From Clostridia bacterium (GTDB lineage Bacteria > Bacillota_A > Clostridia > Christensenellales > UBA1750), in assembly GCA_017413675.1 (NCBI GenBank), contig JAFPSR010000010.1, forward strand, positions 1-6,036: DNA of 6,036 nt, read 5' to 3'. Positions 1 through 4,643 of the stretch are shown in pieces. The position numbers and the translations under genes are program-made. The notes beneath the pieces are model-generated. The model saw nothing but the letters and a program-made list of their open reading frames with translations. It had not been told where the DNA came from and ran no database searches. Position 1 is the stretch's first letter. Each line of letters opens with the position of its first letter.

Positions 1-1
1 A

Positions 2-532
2 AAGGACATCCCGCAGGATGAACTGGTCAGCCGCCTGGCGGATGCCATGGGGGTGGAAATCGAGATGGACGGCGGGAATGAGGCGTACTATTCCGCCCAG
101 CAGGATACGATCCACCTGCCGGCCGCGGATGTCTTTGACAATGACTATGCCTTCAACTCCACGGCTCTGCATGAACTGTCCCACAGTACGGGGCATCCGA
201 GCCGGCTGAACCGGCCGCAGAGCGCGCTGTTCGGGACGGAACAGTACGCGTATGAGGAACTGGTAGCTGAAATGTGCTCATGCTTTATGGGAGCGGAACT
301 CAGGATGCAGCCCAGTGAACGGCAGATGGAGAACCACAAAGCCTATGTCCAGGCCTGGGTGAAGGCGGTCCGGGAAAAACCGGATACCCTGATCCGGGCG
401 ATCAAGGATGCACAGGCAGCCACCTGGTACATGGACTATAAAGCCGGGCTGATTTCCGAAAAGGAATATGAGAAATACGCGCATACACAGATGGAAGTCA
501 GGGAAAAGGAGAAGGAGCCGCTTTCCAGATGA
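2..532 (+). CDS. ArdC-like antirestriction protein, C-terminal zincin metallopeptidase domain (5' partial)
   Basis: The reading frame is open from the left edge, so the gene starts before the window and 176 codons are visible. The key signature is HELSHSTGH (bases 170-196), an HExxH zinc-binding motif with a third His, followed by an acidic EELVAE helix (254-271). This is the pattern of the metallopeptidase domain at the C-terminus of ArdC-like and polyvalent proteins. The ssDNA-binding N-terminal domain typical of ArdC would lie upstream and cannot be seen. ArdC-type proteins are known from conjugative elements, where they protect incoming DNA from host restriction. That role is inferred here from family and context. 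An ATG at base 47 exists, but homologous-looking sequence continues upstream of it, so it is not taken as the start. The C-terminus is Lys/Glu-rich. The stop overlaps the next start as ATGA. A larger multi-domain polyvalent protein is the main alternative. Confidence 0.85.
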   Translation, partial: KDIPQDELVSRLADAMGVEIEMDGGNEAYYSAQQDTIHLPAADVFDNDYAFNSTALHELSHSTGHPSRLNRPQSALFGTEQYAYEELVAEMCSCFMGAELRMQPSERQMENHKAYVQAWVKAVREKPDTLIRAIKDAQAATWYMDYKAGLISEKEYEKYAHTQMEVREKEKEPLSR

Positions 533-678
533 AAGGCAGGAAGATCCGTCTGCAGTGCTCGGGACAGGAACGAAAGATCCTGTGGGAAAGCCTTCTGCTT
601 TTCCGCAACCGGGCGCTGCGGGAAGGAAAACCGACTGAGGATCTGGACAGGCTGCTTCGAAAGATCCTGCCGAAATAG
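529..678 (+). CDS. small 49-aa conserved-type protein of the transfer operon
   Basis: This short ORF starts with an ATG that overlaps the preceding stop (ATGA) and has two AAGGAG-like ribosome binding sites at 506-517, about 11 bases upstream. It ends 15 bases before the next gene, so it fits the operon spacing exactly. The protein is basic and probably helical, with no membrane segment or cysteine motif. Its central and C-terminal part (residues 6-47) aligns without gaps to residues 5-46 of the 60-aa protein at 3890-4072, with 14 of 42 identical, including a shared FRN triplet, a Pro and a LL-K-IL ending. This resemblance supports both being real genes. Function is unknown. A small regulatory or relaxosome-associated role is only a guess. 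Confidence 0.7.
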   Translation: MKGRKIRLQCSGQERKILWESLLLFRNRALREGKPTEDLDRLLRKILPK

Positions 679-680
679 AA

Positions 681-687
681 AGGGGGA
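681..687 (+). promoter_or_regulatory. ribosome binding site for the GTG start at 694
   Basis: The purine run AGGGGGA lies 6 bases before the GTG at 694 and supports this non-ATG start for the DUF3991/TOPRIM gene. The next in-frame Met codon is far inside the protein, beyond the zinc-finger-like region. Confidence 0.6.
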
Positions 688-693
688 AAGTCT

Positions 694-1596
694 GTGGGGG
701 AAGCGCCCTGGAAGGTGGACCTTCTGACTTACCTGACCGTCTGCGAACCGGACAATCTGGTCCGGGTTTCGGGGACGACCTACTGTACCCGGGAACATGA
801 TTCGCTTAGGATCAATAACGGGAAATGGTACTGGTTTTCCAGAGGAATCGGCGGGGCAACGGCACTGGATTATCTGACAAAGGTCCGGTCCCTTTCCAGG
901 GAAGAAGCCTTGGAAAGGATCAGGGAGCGCATACACGGGGAGCTGTCTGTGCCCGCACCGGTACGAAAAGAGGAGAAAAAGCTGGTACTGCCTCCCCTTG
1001 CCCGGGACCCGGAGAGGGTCAGGCAGTACCTGCGCGGGCGCGGGATCCGGGAACCGGTGATCCGGTATCTGCAAACCCATGCGCTCCTGTTTGAGACGGA
1101 AACCTTCCACAGTGCTGTTTTCCCGGGGTATGACCGGCGGGGGATTATCCGGTATGCCGCGGTACGCGGGACAACCGGGGACTATAAAGGGGAACTGAAA
1201 GGCAGCGACAAACGGTTCGGGTTTTGCCTGTCAGGCGGAAGCGGAACGGAAGAAATCCACCTGTTTGAGTCAGCGATAGACCTGTTAAGTTACCTGTCCC
1301 TCCGCTCGCAGGATCCCCTGCCTTCGGAAGGAGAAGCCCTTCTGTCCCTGGGCGGGGTATCCGGCCAGAAGAGTGAAAGACTTCCCCCGGCGCTGGGGCA
1401 GTTCCTGTCGGACTGCCCCTCCGTACATACGGTCCGAATGCATCTGGATAATGACGAGACGGGCAGGACCGCGGCGGAAGGAATTTCCACCCTTCTTTCC
1501 GGGCAAAGAAAAGTATTGAATGAGCCGCCGAAGGCGGGATGCAAGGATATCAATGACCAGCTGATGGAAAAACGCAGGAAAGAGAGGGAACGGTAA
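694..1596 (+). CDS. DUF3991/TOPRIM domain-containing primase-like protein
   Basis: A 300-aa protein starting at GTG. Residues about 8-62 resemble the CHC2-like N-terminus of DUF3991 proteins, with C31 and H35 followed by a W/G-rich stretch (NGKWYWFSRGIGG) typical of primase zinc-binding folds. Only part of the usual Cys/His set is present. Residues about 105-180 fit the DUF3991 core, including a DPERVRQYLRGRGI segment. Residues about 186-290 form a TOPRIM domain, with the conserved Glu at E192 (LFES), the DxD pair at D252 and D254 (LDNDETG), and a later KDIND motif. TOPRIM folds coordinate Mg2+ in primases and topoisomerases. In ICEs this family is usually read as an accessory replication or priming protein for the transferred strand, but activity has rarely been shown. 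The C-terminus is Arg/Lys/Glu-rich. The stop overlaps the next start as TAATG, which suggests translational coupling. Confidence 0.85.
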   Translation: MGEAPWKVDLLTYLTVCEPDNLVRVSGTTYCTREHDSLRINNGKWYWFSRGIGGATALDYLTKVRSLSREEALERIRERIHGELSVPAPVRKEEKKLVLPPLARDPERVRQYLRGRGIREPVIRYLQTHALLFETETFHSAVFPGYDRRGIIRYAAVRGTTGDYKGELKGSDKRFGFCLSGGSGTEEIHLFESAIDLLSYLSLRSQDPLPSEGEALLSLGGVSGQKSERLPPALGQFLSDCPSVHTVRMHLDNDETGRTAAEGISTLLSGQRKVLNEPPKAGCKDINDQLMEKRRKERER

Positions 1597-1919
1597 TGGA
1601 AAAGAGCGAACCTGTCCGGATTGAGGTGGAGCTGACGGATCCGGAAAGGGAATGTTCTTCGGAACAGGTAAAGGCAGCCGGGGGTGCCCCGGCTGCCTTT
1701 ATGAGAACCATGATACAGCGGACAATAGAGAATGAAAACAGGGTCCGTGAAATCGGTGATGCGGCTGCAGCGCTGCAGAAAGCGGCAGACAGCCTGTATA
1801 TCATGGCCCTGAACCAGGAAGAGACAGGATCCGCGGATATGGAATCCATCTGGAAACTGACGGAAGAAGTAAGGCAGGCTGCCCGGAAGGTTCTGAGCGG
1901 GCTGTACGGATGGCAGTAA
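1596..1919 (+). CDS. putative relaxosome accessory protein (ribbon-helix-helix-like, MobC position)
   Basis: A 107-aa acidic protein that starts inside the previous stop codon (TAATG), with a GAGAGGGA ribosome binding site at 1582-1589. Residues 7-14 (VRIEVELT) look like a beta strand. They are followed by a helix-turn-helix stretch in which SSEQVKAAGG leads to APAAFMRTMIQRTI, a layout that fits ribbon-helix-helix DNA-binding proteins. The rest is predicted helical and Ala/Glu-rich. It lies directly upstream of the relaxase and overlaps it by 10 bases, the usual place for MobC-like proteins that bind oriT and help the relaxase nick. That assignment is inferred from fold pattern and position, as the sequence itself is not a clear MobC match. 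Two tandem hairpins (1653-1666 and 1669-1701) lie inside the gene. It could also be a transcriptional repressor of the operon. Confidence 0.6.
   Translation: MEKSEPVRIEVELTDPERECSSEQVKAAGGAPAAFMRTMIQRTIENENRVREIGDAAAALQKAADSLYIMALNQEETGSADMESIWKLTEEVRQAARKVLSGLYGWQ
1653..1666 (+). repeat. 5-bp hairpin with UUCG tetraloop
   Basis: The sequence TGTTC-TTCG-GAACA forms a 5-bp stem closed by C-G around a UUCG tetraloop, one of the most stable RNA loops known. It is coding sequence of the 107-aa protein and sits two bases before the larger hairpin at 1669-1701. Confidence 0.6.
1669..1701 (+). repeat. perfect 15-bp GC-rich inverted repeat, 3-base loop
   Basis: The left arm TAAAGGCAGCCGGGG (1669-1683) is the exact reverse complement of the right arm CCCCGGCTGCCTTTA (1687-1701), with GTG between them. 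It is inside a coding sequence (it encodes the Lys-Ala-Ala-Gly-Gly-Ala-Pro-Ala-Ala-Phe stretch) and only three T residues follow on either strand, so it is not a standard intrinsic terminator. Its position just upstream of the relaxase makes an oriT-type or mRNA regulatory structure possible. Confidence 0.8.
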
Positions 1920-3271
1920 CCTCGATCCGCAGCGTAAGGCGCCCCATCCGGGACACGGTTGCCTATGTCCTGGATCCGGGAAAAACCGGGAAGGAAGCGG
2001 TCGGAAAGGAGATGTACCGGAAGTACTGGGCATGGGGGATCAATGTCCGGCTGGAAACGGCCGGGGAAGACATGCTGCGTGTGAAGGAGTATTGGAAAAA
2101 GGAAGACGGGGTGCGCAGTTACCATGTCTACCAGTCCTTTGCAGAGGGGGAAATTACCCCTTACCTGGCCCAGCGCATCGGGGTGCTTCTGGCCAGGGAA
2201 CTCTGGGGGGAAAGGTTCCAGGTAGTGGTCGCAACTCACATGGACAAGAAATCGCATATACATAACCACTTATTGATGAACTCCGTCTCTTTTGTGGATG
2301 GAAAGAAGTTCAACAGCCAGGAACGCAGCTATTTCAGGCTGCGGGCAGTATCCGATAAATTGTGCCGGCGGTACGGGCTTTCCGTCCCGTCCCGGGGAGT
2401 AAACCGGAAGAAAATGCGAAGACAGGAAGAGGCGGTCCAGAAAGGGAAACCGAACCTGCTGACAACCATGGCCTGGGATGTTGACAGGGCGATTATGGCC
2501 TCAGTGACGGAAGGAGAATTTCTGGAGAATCTGAATAAGATGGGATACGGGATCTCGTTCCGGAACCGCAAGGGAAAGGATACGGAAGACCTGCGCCTCC
2601 GGATACCGGGCAGCCGTTGGTTTGTCCCTGTGAAAAACCTGGGAGAGGAATACGGGAAGGAGCAGTTACAAAAAAGAATTCTGGATAATATAATAGGAAG
2701 AAATTCGTTTCTGCCATCCGGAGAGGAAGGTGAGCCGGCAATGCAGGGGGAACCAGAAAAGGTCCCCACGGTTTTCAGCTTGTCCGGACTGTACCGTCGA
2801 TATGCGCAGGAACTGAATCAGATATCCCGCTTCCCGGGTTCGGTGAAGCGGGTTTCTTTATTCCTGCGGCAGGATCTGATTCGCAGGGAAACGATCGATA
2901 AGCAGGTTTGCTTCCTGGAAAAGCACGGGATCGAAAAAGGAGAGCAGCTGCCGCTGCTTCTGGAAGAGCTGGGTTCGGATCTGAAGCAGATGAAGGTGCG
3001 GTATGTTCGTCTAACCGCAAAAATCCAGAGAGAAAGGAGAATGGAGAGACCCGACAGGGTTCGGACTGCCTTGATTGACCGGGCAAAACTTCTGGAGAAA
3101 ATACAGGAAAGACGGGAAGAGTGCAGACTGTGTACGGATATCCTGAACCGGCAGAAGCAGACCGGAAAAGAATTGGAAATACTGGCACGGGAAAGAGAAA
3201 AGGGGGAAGGGTATGAATCTGTCGGGAGAGCCGGCCGAACAGGTCGTGAGGATTTCTCTGAATGGGATTGA
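1910..3271 (+). CDS. MobP-family relaxase (relaxase/mobilization nuclease)
   Basis: A 453-aa protein with the features of HUH relaxases that nick oriT and stay covalently bound to the 5' end of the transferred strand. Y19 in AYVLDPGKT is the likely catalytic Tyr. H72 and Q75 lie in the HVYQSF motif. H110, D112, H116, H118 and H120 form the THMDKKSHIHNH metal-binding motif, followed by LLMNSVSFVDGKKF, a hallmark of Firmicute MobP enzymes. Residues about 1-165 are the nuclease domain. The central part (about 190-265) is a conserved accessory region. From about 320 to 440 the protein is Lys/Glu/Arg-rich and likely coiled-coil. The start overlaps the preceding gene by 10 bases and has no strong ribosome binding site, so translational coupling is likely. 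The last 20 codons overlap the pcfB-like gene in another frame. Length and motifs indicate an intact enzyme. A terminator-like hairpin lies inside the gene at 2826-2862. Confidence 0.93.
   Translation: MAVTSIRSVRRPIRDTVAYVLDPGKTGKEAVGKEMYRKYWAWGINVRLETAGEDMLRVKEYWKKEDGVRSYHVYQSFAEGEITPYLAQRIGVLLARELWGERFQVVVATHMDKKSHIHNHLLMNSVSFVDGKKFNSQERSYFRLRAVSDKLCRRYGLSVPSRGVNRKKMRRQEEAVQKGKPNLLTTMAWDVDRAIMASVTEGEFLENLNKMGYGISFRNRKGKDTEDLRLRIPGSRWFVPVKNLGEEYGKEQLQKRILDNIIGRNSFLPSGEEGEPAMQGEPEKVPTVFSLSGLYRRYAQELNQISRFPGSVKRVSLFLRQDLIRRETIDKQVCFLEKHGIEKGEQLPLLLEELGSDLKQMKVRYVRLTAKIQRERRMERPDRVRTALIDRAKLLEKIQERREECRLCTDILNRQKQTGKELEILAREREKGEGYESVGRAGRTGREDFSEWD
2826..2862 (+). terminator. terminator-like hairpin inside the relaxase gene
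   Basis: Arms CCCGCTTC (2826-2833) and GAAGCGGG (2845-2852) pair perfectly. Inside them CCG/CGG can add three more pairs, with one bulged T and a GGTT loop. The run TTTCTTTATT follows immediately. This has the shape of an intrinsic terminator on the + strand but lies in the middle of the relaxase coding sequence. It may be incidental or a weak attenuator, and the interrupted T-run argues for limited efficiency. Confidence 0.35.
3201..3207 (+). promoter_or_regulatory. ribosome binding site for the pcfB-like gene
   Basis: AGGGGGA, followed by AGG, lies 5 to 11 bases before the ATG at 3213. This strong site inside the relaxase coding sequence supports the chosen start, although the two genes then overlap by 59 bases. 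Confidence 0.6.
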
Positions 3272-3890
3272 GTTGATGGCCAGAATCAGCGGGAAGGCAG
3301 CCGAACGGCTTGCCGTCCTTCTGTACACGGCACTGAAGGATCAGAAGAAGACCCGGGGCAGGATGCGCCTGACGGGTCTTTTGAAAAGCGGGAAAGAATT
3401 GAAAGTGTTTGCGATTCGGGATGAACATCTTCGCATGTTTACCCAGGAAGCAAAAAAGTACGGGGTACTGTACTGTGTTTTGAAAGACAACCAGGCAAAG
3501 GACGGATTGACTGACATCCTGGTCCGGGCAGACGACGCAGCGAAAATCAACCGGATCTATGAAAGGTTCGGATTGGCTGCGGTTGACAGGAATACGCTTA
3601 CGGCAGCGATCCGGGAAGGAGTTCCGGTGAAGGACCCGGATGGGGATAAGGAAGAGTTTTTTTCTGCTGTCCTTGCGGGAGATGGGAAAAACCCCGGGAA
3701 GGTCCGGACGGAGGAGTCCCATCTGTTCGGGCCTTCCTCCGGGGACAGGCAAAGGAAAGACGGCGTTCGCCCTTTTCGTTATGAGGGAGGAAAAGACCGT
3801 CCTTCCGTCCGGGAAGAGCTGACTGAGATCTACAGAGGAAGGCACCGCAGTCCCGGAAGAGTCCGTACAAGAGGGAAGGGGGCACGCTGA
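3213..3890 (+). CDS. pcfB: PcfB family protein (DUF3801)
   Basis: A 225-aa protein whose first 130 residues match the PcfB/DUF3801 pattern: a beta-rich start (VVRISLNGIELMARISG), a helix with AAERLAVLLYTALKDQKKTRGRM, then the GLLKSGKELKVFAIRDEHLRMF segment and the KYGVLYCVLKD and DILVRADDAAKINRIYERFG blocks. In pheromone plasmid pCF10, PcfB-type proteins act with the relaxase and coupling protein in conjugation. The gene order here (relaxase, pcfB, small protein, virD4) fits that role. The tail beyond residue 140 is Arg/Gly/Asp-rich, low in order and probably variable. No signal peptide or membrane segment is visible. Its 59-base overlap with the relaxase 3' end is in a different frame, and its stop overlaps the next start as TGATG, so expression is probably coupled along the operon. 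Confidence 0.85.
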   Translation: MNLSGEPAEQVVRISLNGIELMARISGKAAERLAVLLYTALKDQKKTRGRMRLTGLLKSGKELKVFAIRDEHLRMFTQEAKKYGVLYCVLKDNQAKDGLTDILVRADDAAKINRIYERFGLAAVDRNTLTAAIREGVPVKDPDGDKEEFFSAVLAGDGKNPGKVRTEESHLFGPSSGDRQRKDGVRPFRYEGGKDRPSVREELTEIYRGRHRSPGRVRTRGKGAR

Positions 3891-4072
3891 TGCGGGATGT
3901 AATTACCCTGACATTGGATCCGCTGGAACAGAGGCTCGTGATTAAAGGATTAGCCGACTTTCGGAATTTGTTGATTGAAAATGAAAGGCCGTTCGGGGAA
4001 GTGGATGATCTCCTGGTGAAAATCCTGGAAGCCTCGGAAAAAAGGAGAACAAGGGACCGTGAGGAGAGATAA
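3890..4072 (+). CDS. small 60-aa protein between pcfB and the coupling-protein gene
   Basis: The start is fused to the previous stop (TGATG), with a good AGGGAAGGGGG ribosome binding site at 3872-3882. The protein is probably helical: a hydrophobic start (VITLTLDPLEQRLVIKGL) precedes an FRNLLIENERPFGEVDDLLVKIL core and a highly charged Lys/Arg/Glu tail. The core aligns without gaps to the 49-aa protein at 529-678 (14 of 42 identical). Small genes in this position between pcfB and virD4 are common in Firmicute ICEs, but their function is not established. It overlaps the downstream coupling-protein gene by 14 bases. Confidence 0.75.
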   Translation: MRDVITLTLDPLEQRLVIKGLADFRNLLIENERPFGEVDDLLVKILEASEKRRTRDREER

Positions 4073-4592
4073 GTATTCCGCTGCCCATTGGACGCTGTAT
4101 GTGCTGGCCGGGATGCTGGTTATTCTTCTTGGGATAAGGGTTTCTCCTTATTTGCATGGTGGTTTTGAGGGATTGGTATCCGGTTTAAGGGAAATCCGGG
4201 AAAGTCCGTTTGCATTCTCGTGGGAAAACGGAAGTCTTAGAACAGTGCTCCTGTTCCTGCTGATTTATGCTGTGGGATTGGGAGCATTTCTTTCTTCGGA
4301 CCGGAATTACCGCAGACGGGAAGAGCATGGGTCGGCTGTGTGGGGGAAAACGTCCCGGATCCGGAAAAAGTATGCCGACCCGGAACAGGAGAACAATAAA
4401 ATCCTGACCCAGCATATGGCATTGTCCCTGGACAGCCGCAGGCATGGAAGAAACCTGAATGTTCTGGTGTGCGGGGGCTCCGGATCCGGGAAAACACGTT
4501 TTTACGCTAAGCCGAACCTGATGAATGCATCCTGCAGTTTTGTCGTACTTGATCCGAAGGGCTTAACACGGAGCACAATAAAAAAGCGTTAG
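4059..4592 (+). pseudogene. VirD4/TraG type IV coupling protein, truncated by a nested element
   Basis: This begins at GTG with AAAGGAG at 4041-4047, about 11 bases upstream. Two membrane segments are visible (residues about 12-27 and 62-79), flanking a short external loop, as is usual for VirD4-type coupling proteins at the inner face of the transfer channel. The Walker A motif GGSGSGKT (139-146) and the following SFVVLDPKG block (160-168) are intact. Family members continue here with a Glu and run to roughly 600 residues. In this window the homology stops at Gly168 (base 4562), and a foreign 9-residue tail LTRSTIKKR precedes the stop at 4590-4592. The Walker B region and the all-alpha domain are therefore lost. 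The cut coincides with a drop in GC and the start of a serine-recombinase element, so disruption by insertion is the best explanation. The remainder of the gene is expected beyond the right edge of the window. Confidence 0.9.
4554..4566 (+). other. probable left junction (attL) of the nested serine-recombinase element
   Basis: Coupling-protein coding identity ends in CCGAAGGG (Pro-Lys-Gly) at 4554-4561 and unrelated sequence starts at about 4562. Large serine recombinases exchange strands at a 2-base core. The GG at 4560-4561 is the best candidate, but the exact core cannot be fixed without the right end or an empty site. Confidence 0.6.
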
Positions 4593-4619
4593 GATTCATC
4601 GTTCCTAACACTGTAGGAA
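4588..4619. repeat. two overlapping short inverted repeats near the element end
   Basis: GTTAGGA (4588-4594) pairs with TCCTAAC (4603-4609), and TTCCTA (4602-4607) pairs with TAGGAA (4614-4619). The two hairpins share the central TTCCTA and so exclude each other. They lie between the element end and the recombinase start, a suitable place for recombinase binding sites or a leader switch. The role is not established. Confidence 0.5.
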
Positions 4620-4643
4620 TTGAAGAAAGGAAAGAGTCAGGTT

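Noticed and set aside
436..1110. 224-codon minus-strand open frame
   Set aside because: It is antisense to the ArdC-like, 49-aa and TOPRIM genes and its translation resembles no known protein pattern.
1669..1701. The 15-bp inverted repeat as an intrinsic terminator
   Set aside because: Only three T residues follow the stem on either strand and it lies within an intact coding sequence early in the operon.
1290..2269. Overlapping minus-strand open frames of about 240 codons
   Set aside because: They run antisense to the TOPRIM, accessory and relaxase genes and have biased low-complexity translations with no domain signature.
2775..3845. 356-codon open frame on the minus strand
   Set aside because: It lies wholly opposite the relaxase and pcfB genes, its translation is Pro/Ser/Phe/Arg-rich without recognisable motifs, and the + strand genes there have family motifs and operon spacing. 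It is a by-product of codon composition.
4560..4592. A simple frameshift as the cause of the short coupling protein
   Set aside because: No other frame continues coupling-protein-like sequence after 4562. The following DNA is a recombinase leader and gene of different composition, so insertion explains it better.
4563..4595. Possible promoter with TTAACA (4563-4568) and TAGGAT (4590-4595) for the recombinase
   Set aside because: The -35-like hexamer is good, but the spacing to the -10-like hexamer is 21 bases, well beyond the usual 16-18. No better pair was found.
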